Source of the DNA: Streptomyces marinisediminis
GTDB taxonomy: Bacteria > Actinomycetota > Actinomycetes > Streptomycetales > Streptomycetaceae
NCBI RefSeq assembly: GCF_026262575.1
Contig: NZ_JAPKFL010000014.1
Span: 1-64,000, forward strand
Direction: 5' to 3'
Length of the DNA stretch: 64,000 nt
The notes under the pieces were generated by a model, which was not told the DNA's origin, ran no database searches, and was given only the letters and a program-made list of their open reading frames with translations. Below, in pieces: positions 22,212-32,042 of this stretch. The stretch's first letter is position 1. Every line of letters starts with the position of its first letter. Both the position numbers and the translations under genes were made by a program.

Positions 22212-22562
22212 GCGGCAGTGCCCGCCGCCCGCGTCGAGGAGTGCGCGCGGGCGTGGCCCGCCGGGTACGTGGTGCACCACTACACCCGCTGCCTCGGCGA
22301 CCTCTCCGGCGGTCAGGTGCCGCGCGACATGGCCGAGAAGACGTGGGGCTTCGACCGCAAGGGCGACGGCGTCCGCTTCTACGTCTTCGACGGGATACCC
22401 AACCCGGCGGCGTTCAAGCGGGGTTACCGCGCCCTGCTGGACGCCGTGGACGTCGACGACCTGGAGAAGCGGCGCATGGTCGAGGAGTGCCGGCTGGCCT
22501 TCGACCACAACGCCGCCGTCCCGCGCGCACTGGACCGCGAGTTCCCCCGCACCGCCGCCTGA
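22212..22562 (+). pseudogene. Truncated heme oxygenase (biliverdin-producing)
   Basis: A plus-strand frame matches the C-terminal half of bacterial heme oxygenase: WPAGYVVHHYTRCLGDLSGGQV carries the distal-helix GDLSGGQ region, followed by FYVFDGIPNPAAFKRGYR and a helix ending LDREFP. The N-terminal ~100 residues, including the proximal heme-ligand histidine, are absent; upstream DNA is the 5' region of the Ppx/GppA gene on the other strand. There is no plausible start with a ribosome-binding site. Family proteins are about 215 aa; about 116 remain. Loss by a deletion bringing the 3' end next to its present neighbour is the simplest reading. Confidence 0.8.
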
Positions 22563-22683
22563 CGCCCCGCCACACGGCGCGCCGGGGGCCAGGGCCGACG
22601 GTGGCCCCCGGCGCCGCCGTAGCCGCCGTCCTCCCCGGCCCGCGCCCCCGGGCGAGCCGGGCGGGGGCGCGGGCGGGCCGCGG

Positions 22684-23037
22684 TCAGCCCGCGGGGCGGG
22701 TGGTGCGCAGGGTGCCGTCCGGGCCCGCGAGCAGGACGGGGGTGGCGGCGCCGCCCAGGTCGGCGACGGCGGCCAGGTCCGCGTCCGGCAGGGCCTCGGC
22801 GTCGCTGACGACCGCGGCCGCCTCCAGCGACTTCGCGCCGGAGGCCACCGCCATGGCGACGGCCGTGCGCAGGGCGGACAGGTCCAGCGAGGGCAGGCCG
22901 ACGGTGCTCGCCACGTAGGTGCGGCCGGTCTCGTCCCGTACGGCGGCGCCCTCCGCCACGCCGTTGCGCGCCCGGGCACTGCGCGCGAGCACGATGATCT
23001 TGCGGTCCTCGGGGTCGATCGCGTGGGCTTCAGTCAT
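22684..23037 (-). CDS. Cytidine deaminase-like protein lacking the zinc site
   Basis: 117 aa. The order of segments (DRKIIVLARSARARNGVAEGAAVRDETGRTYVASTV, then LSALRTAVAMAVASGAKSLEAAAVVSD) follows the cytidine deaminase fold. The zinc/catalytic motifs of true enzymes (C/HAE and PCxxC) are missing: the HAE region reads LDLSALRTAV and no PCxxC occurs, so deaminase activity is not expected. Comparable dead paralogues sit between corC and era in other Streptomyces (memory). ATG at 23037; an ATG at 23049 is also possible. Cotranscription with the lipoprotein gene 21 bp upstream is likely. Confidence 0.78.
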   Translation of the reverse strand: MTEAHAIDPEDRKIIVLARSARARNGVAEGAAVRDETGRTYVASTVGLPSLDLSALRTAVAMAVASGAKSLEAAAVVSDAEALPDADLAAVADLGGAATPVLLAGPDGTLRTTRPAG

Positions 23038-23058
23038 GACCGTGAGCATACGGGGCCG

Positions 23059-23811
23059 CTACAGACGGGTGGCCCCGGGGAAGGACTCGGCGGGCTCGGG
23101 GGTGCGCCCCGACGCGACCTCGCGCAGCTTCGCCACCGCCGTGCGCGCGAGCCGGGTCAGGTCCGCGTGGGCCGGGCTTTCGTGGTCGGCGTGCCCGGAG
23201 CGCGCGAGGTGCACGGTGTGCGCGCCGACGCGGACGTAGACCACCTCGGCGACGGTGTCCGGCTCGCCCCCGAAGCCCCCGCGCACGAAGCGCGCGGCGG
23301 CGCTCTCCTGCCCGAGCCCGGGGTCGCGCACGGGCTCCGCGCGGAACCGCGCCGGCCCCGCCGCGTCGGCGTCCGCCGCGCCGGGGTCCACCGCGAGCCG
23401 GAAGCCCGGGCACTGCCGGACGGCGGCCCGGAACGCGGCGACGGCGTCCGCCGCGTCGGCCGCCGACGGGTGGGAGCCGGCCCGGGTGACGAGGAAGGGG
23501 CCCACCTCGGTGCGCGCGAACCGGGCCCGGGCCTCCGCGCCGCCCCGCGCGTCGCGGAACACCGCGCGGCACGGGCCCCGCGGTGGCCGCGGCACCCCGG
23601 TCCCGCGTTCGCGCGCGGCCGTGTCGCTGTCGCTGACCCACCCGGCGGGCAGGTCCGCCAGGCTCAGCACCGCGAGCCGGAGCTGCCCGGCGTCCAGCCG
23701 CTCCGCCCGCGCCCCGGCCTGCCCGCCCTCGCCGGCCCGCCCGGCACAGGCGGTGACGCCGGCCAGCAGCAGCAGTCCGGCGGCGGCTCCCGTACGCCAA
23801 CGCCCGTCCAT
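23059..23811 (-). CDS. Secreted lipoprotein of unknown function
   Basis: 250 aa. Starts MDGRWRTG, then hydrophobic AAAGLLLLAGVTAC with the lipobox cysteine at 22. The mature part has four further cysteines that could form two disulfides and resembles PknH-type sensor/extracellular domains in its pattern (GPCRAVFRD ... FVRGGFGGEPDTVAEVVYVRVGAHTVHLA). No catalytic motif. Lies between the CorC-like gene (130 bp upstream) and the deaminase-like gene. Open frame extends further 5', but only this start gives a signal peptide at the N-terminus. Confidence 0.75.
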   Translation of the reverse strand: MDGRWRTGAAAGLLLLAGVTACAGRAGEGGQAGARAERLDAGQLRLAVLSLADLPAGWVSDSDTAARERGTGVPRPPRGPCRAVFRDARGGAEARARFARTEVGPFLVTRAGSHPSAADAADAVAAFRAAVRQCPGFRLAVDPGAADADAAGPARFRAEPVRDPGLGQESAAARFVRGGFGGEPDTVAEVVYVRVGAHTVHLARSGHADHESPAHADLTRLARTAVAKLREVASGRTPEPAESFPGATRL

Positions 23812-23940
23812 GGCTCCATGGCGCCACGCCCCCGCCCGCCGGGCCACCGCCACTACTCCGTTCGCGTGAGCGGGGCGACGCGGCGCGCACGACGCGTCAC
23901 GGGCGACACCGGCGGCCCGACCGGCGCTCCGGGCGCGGGG

Positions 23941-25257
23941 TCACGCCTCCTCGCCGGGCTCGCCCGGGGCGGCCGCCACGCGCTCGACCAGGACCCGGTC
24001 GATGCGGTTGCGGCGGCCCGCCGTGGACTCCGCGGTCAGGCGCAGCCCGGCCAGCGTCGGGTCGGCCGGGTCCGCGGAGAGGTCGGCCACCGCCGAGGCG
24101 CCGGCGATCGGCACCCGGCCCAGCAGCTTGGCCAGCAGGCCGCCGACGGTCTCCACGTCCTCGTCGTCGAAGTCGGTGAGCCCGTACAGCTCGCCGAGGT
24201 CGTCGATGCCCAGGCGCGCGGTGACCCGGTGGCGGCCCTCGCCCAGCTCCTCCACCGGCGGCAGCTCGCGGTCGTACTCGTCGGTGATCTCGCCGACGAT
24301 CTCCTCCAGGATGTCCTCGATCGTCACGATCCCGGCGGTGGAGCCGTACTCGTCGATCACGACGGCGACGTGGTTGCGCTCGCCCTGCATCTCCCGCAGC
24401 AGGTCGCCCGCGTTCTTGGTGTCCGGCACGAACGCGGCCGGCCGCATCGTCGAGGAGACGAGCTCGGACTCCGCCTCGCGGCTGACGTGCACCTTGCGGG
24501 CCAGGTCCTTCAGGTACACGATGCCGACGACGTCGTCCTCGTTCTCGCCGATGACCGGGATGCGGGAGAAGCCGGAGCGCAGGGCGAGGGTGAGCGCCTG
24601 GCGGATCGTCTTGAAGCGCTCGATGGAGACGAGGTCGGTGCGCGGGACCATCACCTCGCGCACGAGGGTGTCGCCGAGCTGGAAGACGGAGTGCACCATG
24701 CGCCGCTCCTCGTCCTCGATCAGCGACTCCGACTCCGCGAGGTCCACCATGGCCCGCAGCTCCGCCTCGGAGGCGAAGGGGCCCCGCCTGAAGCCCCGGC
24801 CGGGCGTGAGCGCGTTGCCCAGCAGGATCAGGAGCTGCGGCAGGGGGCCGAGCACCCGGGTGAGCGGCAGCAGCACGTACGCGGCGGCCGTGGCGGTGTT
24901 CAGCGGGTGCTGGATGCCGATGGTGCGCGGCGAGACGCCGACCGCGACGTAGGACACCAGCACCATCACGGCGATGGCGACGGTGATCGCCTGCCAGGTC
25001 TGGTCGAAGGAGCGCACGCAGACGTAGGCGACGAGCACCCCGGCGGCCATCTCGCTGGCCACGCGCAGCAGCATGGCGAGGTTGAGGTAGCGCACGGGCT
25101 CGGCGGCGACCGCGGCGAGCTTGGCGCTGCCCCGGCGGCCGGAGCGCACCGCCTGCTCGGCGCGGAAGCTGGTGGTGCGGGCCAGCCCCGCCTCGGCGCA
25201 GGCGGCCAGCCAGGCCAGGACGATGAGGCCGACCGCGAGGGCGATGAGCGATGCCAT
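23941..25257 (-). CDS. CNNM/CorC-HlyC family membrane protein
   Basis: 438 aa. N-terminal DUF21 (CNNM) domain with three to four membrane segments (LIALAVGLIVLAWLAACAEAGLA, AITVAIAVMVLVSYVAVGV, YVLLPLTRVLGPLPQLLILLG), then a CBS pair (about residues 200-330, VMVPRTDLVSIE ... AVVIDEYGSTAGIVTIEDILEEIVGEI) and a C-terminal CorC_HlyC transporter-associated domain. Homologues are implicated in Mg/Co efflux; the old name hemolysin is misleading. Starts 16 bp after ybeY, within the conserved phoH-ybeY-corC operon. Confidence 0.92.
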   Translation of the reverse strand: MASLIALAVGLIVLAWLAACAEAGLARTTSFRAEQAVRSGRRGSAKLAAVAAEPVRYLNLAMLLRVASEMAAGVLVAYVCVRSFDQTWQAITVAIAVMVLVSYVAVGVSPRTIGIQHPLNTATAAAYVLLPLTRVLGPLPQLLILLGNALTPGRGFRRGPFASEAELRAMVDLAESESLIEDEERRMVHSVFQLGDTLVREVMVPRTDLVSIERFKTIRQALTLALRSGFSRIPVIGENEDDVVGIVYLKDLARKVHVSREAESELVSSTMRPAAFVPDTKNAGDLLREMQGERNHVAVVIDEYGSTAGIVTIEDILEEIVGEITDEYDRELPPVEELGEGRHRVTARLGIDDLGELYGLTDFDDEDVETVGGLLAKLLGRVPIAGASAVADLSADPADPTLAGLRLTAESTAGRRNRIDRVLVERVAAAPGEPGEEA

Positions 25258-25273
25258 GGTGGGCTCGCCGCCG

Positions 25274-25771
25274 TCAGGTGAGGGTGGGGGCGGGCGAGGG
25301 GCCGGTGAGGCCGTTCTCGCTCCGCCAGCCGTCCACGATGGCCTGCTGGAGACCGAACATCTCCGCCCGCTCCCCCGGCTCCTCGTGGTCGTAGCCCAGC
25401 AGGTGCAGCACGCCGTGCACGGTCAGGAGCTGGAGCTCCTCGTCCATCGTGTGGGCGGTGGGCGCCTGCTCGGCCTGGCGCGCGGCGACCTCGGGGCACA
25501 GCACGATGTCGCCGAGCAGGCCCTGGGGCGGCTCGTCGTCGTCCTTGCCCGGCGGGCGCAGCTCGTCCATCGGGAAGGACATCACGTCGGTGGGCCCGGG
25601 CAGGTCCATCCACTGCACGTGGAGCCGCTCCATGGCCTCGGTGTCCACGACGATGACCGACAGCTCGGACAGGGGGTGGATGCGCATGCGGGCGAGGGCG
25701 TAGCGGGCGATGCCGAGGATCGCCTGCTCGTCGACCTCCTGCCCGGATTCGTTGTTGACGTCGATGGACAT
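25274..25771 (-). CDS. ybeY: Endoribonuclease YbeY
   Basis: 165 aa metal-dependent RNase in 16S rRNA 3'-end maturation and ribosome quality control. The [11 protein letters not shown] zinc motif (about residue 119, H-x3-H-x5-H) and the upstream [11 protein letters not shown] are both intact. ATG start. Between phoH (about 100 bp upstream) and the corC-like gene (16 bp downstream), its normal context. Confidence 0.96.
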   Translation of the reverse strand: MSIDVNNESGQEVDEQAILGIARYALARMRIHPLSELSVIVVDTEAMERLHVQWMDLPGPTDVMSFPMDELRPPGKDDDEPPQGLLGDIVLCPEVAARQAEQAPTAHTMDEELQLLTVHGVLHLLGYDHEEPGERAEMFGLQQAIVDGWRSENGLTGPSPAPTLT

Positions 25772-25867
25772 GTGCGGCCTGGTGCTCTTCCTCGTCTGCC
25801 GGTCTGGCGGTCCCCCGCGCGCGGGGCGGGGGCCGCAGCCTACCGGGCGGCGTCCCGCGGGTGGCGG

Positions 25868-26914
25868 TCAGCGCCCGCCGTCGCGGTGCCCGGTGGTCTC
25901 GTCGTAGCGGTCGTACGCGTCCACGATGCGCCCGACGAGCCGGTGGCGCACCACGTCGGTGCTGTTCAGCCGCGCGAAGTGCACGTCCTCGACGCCGTCG
26001 AGGATCTCCTGCACCTGGCGCAGCCCGGACTTCGTGCCGCCGGGGAGGTCGACCTGCGTCACGTCACCGGTGATGACGATCTTGGAGTCGAAGCCGAGCC
26101 GGGTGAGGAACATCTTCATCTGCTCGGGGTTGGTGTTCTGGGCCTCGTCGAGAATGATGAAGGCGTCGTTCAGCGTCCGGCCGCGCATGTAGGCGAGCGG
26201 GGCGACCTCGATCGTCCCGGCGGCCATCAGGCGCGGGATCGAGTCGGGGTCGAGCATGTCGTGCAGCGCGTCGTACAGCGGCCGCAGGTAGGGGTCGATC
26301 TTCTCGTAGAGCGTGCCGGGCAGGAAGCCGAGCCGCTCCCCGGCCTCGACGGCCGGGCGGGTGAGGATGATGCGGTTGACCTGCTTGGACTGGAGCGCCT
26401 GCACCGCCTTGGCCATCGCCAGGTAGGTCTTTCCGGTGCCCGCCGGGCCGATGCCGAAGACGACGGTGTGCTCGTCTATGGCGTCGACGTAGCGCTTCTG
26501 GTTCAGCGTCTTGGGGCGGATGGTGCGGCCGCGGTTGGAGAGGATGTTCTGGGTCAGCACCTGGGCCGGCGTCTCGCTCTGGCCGCCGGCGCCGTCGTCC
26601 TGGGTGCGGAGCATCGCGATGGAGCGCTCCACCGCGTCCTCGGTCATCGGCTGGCCGGTGCGCAGGACGAGCATCATCTCGTCGAACAGCCGCTGGACGA
26701 GCGCGACCTCGGCCGGGTCGCCCGTGGCGCTGATCTCGTTGCCGCGCACGTGGATGTCGGTGGCGGGGAAGGCGTCCTCGATCACCCGCAGCAGCCGGTC
26801 GCCCGACCCGAGCACGGTCACCATGGGGTGCTTGGCGGGTACGGCGAAGCGGGCCTGGGTCTGGGCCTGGGAGACCTGCGCCTGGGGAACCTGTGAAGTG
26901 GGTGTCTGCGTCAT
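25868..26914 (-). CDS. phoH: PhoH family ATPase
   Basis: 348 aa. N-terminal KH-like segment ([27 protein letters not shown] is its core), then a PhoH ATPase with Walker [14 protein letters not shown] (about residue 152) and Walker [26 protein letters not shown], the latter followed by [11 protein letters not shown]. Acts with YbeY in RNA metabolism by family association; the helicase/ATPase role is not settled. The first ~20 residues are Gln/Val/Thr-rich. First gene of the phoH-ybeY-corC run; about 290 bp upstream up to 27206 holds no gene I can support. Confidence 0.95.
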   Translation of the reverse strand: MTQTPTSQVPQAQVSQAQTQARFAVPAKHPMVTVLGSGDRLLRVIEDAFPATDIHVRGNEISATGDPAEVALVQRLFDEMMLVLRTGQPMTEDAVERSIAMLRTQDDGAGGQSETPAQVLTQNILSNRGRTIRPKTLNQKRYVDAIDEHTVVFGIGPAGTGKTYLAMAKAVQALQSKQVNRIILTRPAVEAGERLGFLPGTLYEKIDPYLRPLYDALHDMLDPDSIPRLMAAGTIEVAPLAYMRGRTLNDAFIILDEAQNTNPEQMKMFLTRLGFDSKIVITGDVTQVDLPGGTKSGLRQVQEILDGVEDVHFARLNSTDVVRHRLVGRIVDAYDRYDETTGHRDGGR

Positions 26915-27206
26915 GGGCCGGCCGTGGGGCCTTGCTCATCCCTCTCGCTCGCGGTGTCCTCGGACACCCAAGGGTACGCCCGCGTGGCGCCGGGGCCACG
27001 GGGGTTTTCCGCGCGCGGGCCCGGCGCCCCGCGGACGCGGCCCGGCGCGCCCGGGAGCGCGGTGCCGGGGCCGAGGGCGCGGCGGCGCTCCGCGGCGACG
27101 CGGCGGCGCTCCGGCTCCGGCGCGGGCAGATCCTCGGCGCCCGGGCGTGCGGGGCGCGCGGTGAGGGTTCCGGGGAGTCGCGAGGAAGGGGCGTCCCCCA
27201 CGCCGG

Positions 27207-27434
27207 TCAGGCGGTCAGCACGGAGTCGTCCTCGGGACGGGCGCCGGGCAGCCGGTGGCGGGCGGCCACCAGTGCGGCGTCCACGTCGCGGGTGCCGGTG
27301 GACACGCACAGGGTGTAGGCGACGTCGTCCATGCGCTGGCGGACCTCCGGGCTGCCGTCCTCGGCGTGCAGCGCCCTCAGCGTCTCGTACTGCTCGATCA
27401 GTCCCCGGAGCACGGCGGGGTGGGCCATCAGCAC
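27207..27434 (-). CDS. DUF5133 domain protein
   Basis: 75 aa, single helical domain: MLMAHPAVLRGLIEQYETL, EVRQRMDDVAYTLCVSTGT, then a helix ending AARHRLPG. This MLMAHPAVLR... YTLCV pattern is the DUF5133 family, small Streptomyces proteins often linked to developmental or secondary-metabolite loci, with no known activity. One conserved cysteine. ATG with GGAG region (GGAAGGAGAC) just upstream. Stands alone between phoH and kbl. Confidence 0.85.
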   Translation of the reverse strand: MLMAHPAVLRGLIEQYETLRALHAEDGSPEVRQRMDDVAYTLCVSTGTRDVDAALVAARHRLPGARPEDDSVLTA

Positions 27435-27610
27435 GGGAGTCTCCTTCCGGAAGTCGCTAGTGCGGCTCCGGCCTGGTACCCGGCTGGGATCGGCCCATGC
27501 CCGCCGCCTCCTGTGACGTCGCGGGGCCGTGCGGGCGTGCCGCCCGGGGCGGCGGGTGCGCGGCCACCGCCCCGGGGCCGCGCGCGGGGCCGGGGCGGTG
27601 GCGGCGTGCG

Positions 27611-28795
27611 TCAGTCGCCCGCGAGCGCGTCGCGGACCTCGCGGAAGGCGCGCACCGCGCGGTGGACGTCCTCGGTGGAGTGGGCCGCCGAGAGCTGGAC
27701 GCGGATGCGGGCCTTGCCGACCGGCACCACGGGGTAGGAGAAGGCGATCACGTAGACGCCCTTGTCGAGCAGGGCGGCGGCCATGCGGGCCGCGAGCGCC
27801 GCGTCGCCGACCATGACCGGGGTGATCGGGTGCTCGCCCGGCAGCACGTCGAAGCCGGCCGCGGCCATCTCGGAGCGGAACAGCGCGGTGTTCTCGCGCA
27901 GCCGGGCCCGCCGGTCGTCGGAGGCGGCCAGGAGGTCCAGCACCCGCAGGCTGGCGCCCACGATGGCCGGGGCCAGGGAGTTGGAGAACAGGTACGGGCG
28001 CGAGCGCTGGCGCAGCAGCTCGACGATCTCGGCGCGCCCGGAGACGTAGCCGCCGCTGGCGCCGCCCAGCGCCTTGCCGAGCGTGCCGGTGACGATGTCG
28101 ACGCGGTCGGCCACCCCGTACAGCTCAGGGGTGCCGCGGCCGCCGTCGCCGACGAAGCCGACGGCGTGCGAGTCGTCGACCATGACCAGCGCGCCGTAGC
28201 GCTCGGCGAGGTCGCAGATCTCGTCCAGCGGGGCGATGTAGCCGTCCATGGAGAACACGCCGTCGGTGACGATCAGCCGGTGCCGGGCGCCGGAGGCGTC
28301 CTTCAGGCAGCGCTCCAGGTCGGCCATGTCCCGGTTGCGGTAGCGGTGGCGGGCGGCTTTGGACAGGCGGATGCCGTCGATGATGCTGGCGTGGTTGAGC
28401 TCGTCGGAGATGACGGCGTCGGCGTCGGTGAGCAGGGTCTCGAAGACGCCGCCGTTGGCGTCGAAGCAGGAGCTGTAGAGGATCGTGTCGTCGGTGCGCA
28501 GGAACTCCGACAGGCGGCGCTCCAGCTCCTTGTGCGGCTCCTGGGTGCCGCAGATGAAGCGGACCGAGGCCATGCCGAAGCCCCAGTCCTCCAGGGCCTG
28601 CTTGGCGGCGGCGACCACCTCGGGGTGGTCGGCGAGGTCGAGGTAGTTGTTGGCGCAGAAGTTGACGACCTCGCCCTCGGCCACGCGGATGGCGGCGGTC
28701 TGCGGCGAGGCGATGACGCGCTCGGACTTGTAGAGCCCGGCGTCGCGGATCTCCTGGAGCTGGGTCCGCAGGTCCGCGGCGAAGGTGTCGTACAC
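27611..28795 (-). CDS. kbl: Glycine C-acetyltransferase (2-amino-3-ketobutyrate CoA ligase)
   Basis: 394 aa PLP enzyme: 2-amino-3-oxobutyrate + CoA to glycine + acetyl-CoA, second step of threonine breakdown. Alpha-oxoamine synthase fold: [35 protein letters not shown], and the PLP lysine in [14 protein letters not shown] (about residue 242). The GTG at 28795 follows AGGAGA by 5 nt. The frame is open for more than 3 kb upstream across tdh, but that is an artefact of GC-rich DNA. Lies about 115 bp after tdh; the two form the Tdh-Kbl pathway. Confidence 0.95.
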   Translation of the reverse strand: MYDTFAADLRTQLQEIRDAGLYKSERVIASPQTAAIRVAEGEVVNFCANNYLDLADHPEVVAAAKQALEDWGFGMASVRFICGTQEPHKELERRLSEFLRTDDTILYSSCFDANGGVFETLLTDADAVISDELNHASIIDGIRLSKAARHRYRNRDMADLERCLKDASGARHRLIVTDGVFSMDGYIAPLDEICDLAERYGALVMVDDSHAVGFVGDGGRGTPELYGVADRVDIVTGTLGKALGGASGGYVSGRAEIVELLRQRSRPYLFSNSLAPAIVGASLRVLDLLAASDDRRARLRENTALFRSEMAAAGFDVLPGEHPITPVMVGDAALAARMAAALLDKGVYVIAFSYPVVPVGKARIRVQLSAAHSTEDVHRAVRAFREVRDALAGD

Positions 28796-28911
28796 GAGGG
28801 TCTCCTGGTCGGGCTGGGCGACGGGGCGGGACGGGTGCGGGACGGGCGGGTGCGGGACGCGGGCGGGCGGCGCCGCGCGAGCCGCGTCGGGGCGGGGTCG
28901 GGCGGGACGCG

Positions 28912-29952
28912 TCAGGGCAGGGTCGGACGGGTCCAGTCGATGACGACCTTGCCGCACTGGCCGGAGCGCGCGGTGGCGAAGGCCTCGACGTGCTGCTCGT
29001 AGCCGAAGCGGTGGGTGATCACCGGGCTGATGTCCAGGCCGTTGCGCAGCAGCACCGACATGGCGTACCAGGTCTCGAACATCTCCCGGCCGTAGATCCC
29101 GCGGAGGGTGAGCATGCGCGTCACCACGGTGGCCATGTCCACGGGCACGTCGGCGGTGGGCAGCCCGAGGACGGCGATGCGGCCGCCCGGGCTCATGCTC
29201 GCCACCATGTCCTGGAGCGCGTCGGGCCGGCCGGACATCTCCATGCCGATGTCGAAGCCCTCGCTCATCCCGAGCTCGTCCATGACGCCCGCGACGCCGC
29301 CGGAGCGCACGTCGTGGGCGAGGGTGGCGCCCAGCTTGCGGGCCAGGTCCAGGCGGTAGTCGCTGACGTCGGTGACGACGACGCTGCGGGCCCCGGCGTG
29401 CGCGGCGACGGCCGCGGCCATCATGCCGATCGGCCCGGCCCCGGTGACCAGCACGTCCTCGTTGACGACGGGGAAGGCCAGCGCGGTGTGGACGGCGTTG
29501 CCGAAGGGGTCGAAGATCGCCGCGACGTCGAGGTCCACGGGGTGCCGGTGCACCCACACGTTGGCCGCGGGCAGCACCACGAACTCGGCGAAGGCGCCGT
29601 CGGTGTGCACGCCCAGCCCGATGGTGCGGATGCACAGGTGGCGGCGGCCGGCCATGCAGTTGCGGCAGGTGCCGCAGACCAGGTGGCCCTCGCCGCTGAC
29701 CGTGTCGCCCACCGCGATGTCCGCCACCCCGGCGCCGACCTCGACGACCTCGCCGACGAACTCGTGGCCGAGCACCAGCGGGGCCTTCACCACGCGGGCG
29801 GCCCACGCGTCCCAGCCGTCGATGTGCAGGTCGGTGCCGCAGATGCCGGTGCGCAGGACCCGGATGCGCACCTGCCCGGCGCCGGGCCGGGGCTCCGGCA
29901 CCTCGGTCAGCGCGATGCCCGGCCCGGGGGCCGTCTTTGCCAGTGCCTTCAT
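28912..29952 (-). CDS. tdh: L-threonine 3-dehydrogenase
   Basis: 346 aa zinc- and NAD-dependent medium-chain dehydrogenase making 2-amino-3-oxobutyrate from threonine. Catalytic zinc Cys in [16 protein letters not shown] (about residue 38; the D-W spacing is typical of Tdh), [12 protein letters not shown], structural zinc [15 protein letters not shown] (about residues 92-106), and Rossmann [11 protein letters not shown]. Followed by kbl. Divergent from the LysR gene at 30051 with a ~100-bp shared promoter region, so regulation by that protein is likely. Confidence 0.95.
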   Translation of the reverse strand: MKALAKTAPGPGIALTEVPEPRPGAGQVRIRVLRTGICGTDLHIDGWDAWAARVVKAPLVLGHEFVGEVVEVGAGVADIAVGDTVSGEGHLVCGTCRNCMAGRRHLCIRTIGLGVHTDGAFAEFVVLPAANVWVHRHPVDLDVAAIFDPFGNAVHTALAFPVVNEDVLVTGAGPIGMMAAAVAAHAGARSVVVTDVSDYRLDLARKLGATLAHDVRSGGVAGVMDELGMSEGFDIGMEMSGRPDALQDMVASMSPGGRIAVLGLPTADVPVDMATVVTRMLTLRGIYGREMFETWYAMSVLLRNGLDISPVITHRFGYEQHVEAFATARSGQCGKVVIDWTRPTLP

Positions 29953-30050
29953 GGCCGACCACTGTGGGGCGGAGCGCCTGTGAAGTCCATCGGCATTTTC
30001 CCCGGTGCACTGTGCGGCACCGCTTCACAGCGGCTGCCATACTGCCCACC

Positions 30051-30977
30051 GTGATCGACCCACGACGCCTGCGCGTGCTGCGCGCGCTCGCCGAGCACGG
30101 CACCGTCACCGCCGCCGCCCGGGCGCTGTACATGTCGCCCTCGGCGGCCTCGCAGCAGTTGGCCGCCCTGGAGGCGGAGGCGGGGCACGCGCTGCTCGAA
30201 CGGCGCGGACGCACCGTCCGGCTCACCGCCACCGGGGCCGTGCTGGCCGGGCACGCGGCGCGGATCGCCGCCCAGTTGGAGCAGGCCGAGGCCGATCTCG
30301 CCGCGTGCTCGGCCGGGCTGGCCGGCGAGGTGACGATCGCGGCGTTCGCGACCGCGATCACCGAGGTCGTCGCCCCCGCCCTGCCGGCGCTGCGCGCGCG
30401 GGCCCCCGAGGTCCGGGTGCGGGTGAAGGACGCGGAGGGGCCGGCCAGCCACCGCCTGCTGGCCGACGGCGAGGTGGACGTCGCCGTGGCCGTGGAGCAC
30501 CCCGGCCCGCTCGGCGTCGGGGACGAGCAGGTGCTCCTGCACGAACCGCTGTACGCGGAGCCCTTCGACGTCGTGCTCCCCCAGGGCCACCGGCTGCGGG
30601 CGGACGCGCGGGTCGACCTCGGCGCACTCCGGGACGATCCGTGGATCACCCCGTGGCCCGGCAACCCGGTGCACGACGTGATGGTTCGCGCCTGCGAAGA
30701 GGCCGGGTTCAGGCCCCGGGTCGCCTGCCTCTCCGACGACTTCCGCGCGGTGTGCGCGCTGGTGGCCGCCGGCACCGGGGTCTCCCTCGTCCCCCGCTCG
30801 GCGCTGCGCGGCGGACTGCTGGGGTCGGCGTCCGGCGGCGTCGCCGTCCGCTCCGTGGGCGGGCGCCGGCCGACCCGGCGGGTGTTCACCGCCGTCCGCC
30901 GGGGCAGCCAGTCGCACCCGCTGCTGCGGCTCGCACTGGACGGGCTGCGCGCCCAGGCGGCGTCGCTGGCCGGGTGA
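30051..30977 (+). CDS. LysR-family regulator
   Basis: 308 aa. HTH at the N-terminus ([35 protein letters not shown], in shortened form the classic LysR reading helix), then a periplasmic-binding-like effector domain. The GTG at 30051 begins the conserved [13 protein letters not shown]; no Shine-Dalgarno is obvious, so the mRNA may be leaderless. Placed back-to-back with tdh, the usual geometry for a LysR regulator of its neighbour; a threonine-pathway intermediate as effector is inference. Confidence 0.92.
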   Translation: MIDPRRLRVLRALAEHGTVTAAARALYMSPSAASQQLAALEAEAGHALLERRGRTVRLTATGAVLAGHAARIAAQLEQAEADLAACSAGLAGEVTIAAFATAITEVVAPALPALRARAPEVRVRVKDAEGPASHRLLADGEVDVAVAVEHPGPLGVGDEQVLLHEPLYAEPFDVVLPQGHRLRADARVDLGALRDDPWITPWPGNPVHDVMVRACEEAGFRPRVACLSDDFRAVCALVAAGTGVSLVPRSALRGGLLGSASGGVAVRSVGGRRPTRRVFTAVRRGSQSHPLLRLALDGLRAQAASLAG

Positions 30978-31347
30978 CGGCGGACGACGCCCACCGGGAC
31001 GCGGCGGCCAGGGCAGCCGCCACGGACCCGGCCACTGACCCGCCGCCCGCTCCCGTCGCGTCGAGCACCTCCACCGGGACGACCGGCACCTCGTTCGCCC
31101 CCTGTGCCTGCGGCCACGACGCCCGCGACCCCGCCCGCCCGCGCGCTGGACGAACGCGTATCCCCCGCCCGACCCGCGACCCTGAGCGGTGACCACCAGA
31201 CGGAGCCGCCGCCCCGGAAGAACCGGGAGCGGCTGCGGCAGTGGCCGCAGTGGGCGTGCTGGCGTGGGCGGAGCCGGGCCAGGGGCGGCTGGGGGCCCGA
31301 GCGGGCTCCGGGAGACGACCGTTCGGCGTCCGTCGGGCTTCGTGCGG
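30978..31347. other. Gap between convergent LysR and cap-like genes
   Basis: About 370 bp. No gene can be supported. The DNA is rich in Pro/Thr/Ala-type codons in all frames without homology. A 7-bp hairpin at 31233-31250 is the only clear structure. Confidence 0.4.
31233..31250. terminator. Hairpin in convergent intergenic region
   Basis: CTGCGGC and GCCGCAG with a 4-nt loop, about 255 bp past the LysR stop and about 100 bp past the stop of the minus-strand gene at 31348. Placed to separate the converging transcripts; no U-run. Confidence 0.4.
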
Positions 31348-32001
31348 CTAGGCCGGGGTGTCCTGGAGTACGAGGAACGCGGCGCGGGCCGGGTCGCCGG
31401 TGGGCGGCCGCCACGTCGCGCTGACGTGGCCGCGGCCGCGCGGCTCCGCGCCGTCGGCGTGCAGGGCGCGGACGATGGTGAGGCGGACCGGCGCCGCCCC
31501 CACCGCGATCTCGGTCCCGTGCTCGCCGTCGGTCACGCGCGGCGCGGCGGCCTCCACCGCGACGGCCGCGCCGCTGAAGTGGGCGGTCACCGACGGGTCC
31601 GGGGTGTCGCTCGCGTTCTGGTCCTGGGCCGCCGTCCGCCCCTGGAGGAAGGCGAGCACCTGCGCCACCAGCACGGGGTCGTGGGCGCCGTCGTACACCC
31701 AGCGCCGGCCCAGCACCCCGTGCTGGGAGGTGCCCAGGAGCGCCGTGTCGGGGGCGCCGTCCAGCGGCGCGCCCCGGTAGGTGAGCGGCACGTGGTAGGC
31801 GACCGGCCGCACGCCCGAGGTGTCGGTGACGACCATGAACTCCATGCCCACCGCCCCCCGCGGGTCGTCCAGGCGGAAGCCGCCGGAGACGGTGAGCTCG
31901 GGCGGACCGCCGGCGGCGGTGTACCAGGGGCGGGTGGGGAGCCAGGCGCCGATGAGGTCGAGCTTGCCCGGGTCCATCGTGGTCTTGTGGATCACAGCCA
32001 T
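31348..32001 (-). CDS. Maltokinase N-terminal cap-like protein
   Basis: 217 aa. [20 protein letters not shown] opens a domain like the N-terminal cap of maltokinases, continuing [33 protein letters not shown] and [17 protein letters not shown], all hallmarks of that cap. The kinase domain of a real maltokinase (Pep2) is absent, so this is a stand-alone cap. The usual annotation is 1,4-alpha-glucan branching protein, for which there is no basis in the sequence. ATG start. About 40 bp downstream of rnz and probably its operon partner. Confidence 0.82.
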   Translation of the reverse strand: MAVIHKTTMDPGKLDLIGAWLPTRPWYTAAGGPPELTVSGGFRLDDPRGAVGMEFMVVTDTSGVRPVAYHVPLTYRGAPLDGAPDTALLGTSQHGVLGRRWVYDGAHDPVLVAQVLAFLQGRTAAQDQNASDTPDPSVTAHFSGAAVAVEAAAPRVTDGEHGTEIAVGAAPVRLTIVRALHADGAEPRGRGHVSATWRPPTGDPARAAFLVLQDTPA

Positions 32002-32042
32002 GCCGGGGCAACCGCGCGGGCCCGCCCCCGCATTCCCGCGCG

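Noticed and set aside
20353..25281. 1642-aa plus-strand frame
   Set aside because: Runs antisense across era, the Ppx/GppA gene, the lipoprotein and corC; shadow of third-position GC bias.
28796..32011. Upstream extension of kbl to 1466 aa
   Set aside because: Crosses tdh out of frame and the intergenic regions; the GTG at 28795 with AGGAGA is the real start.
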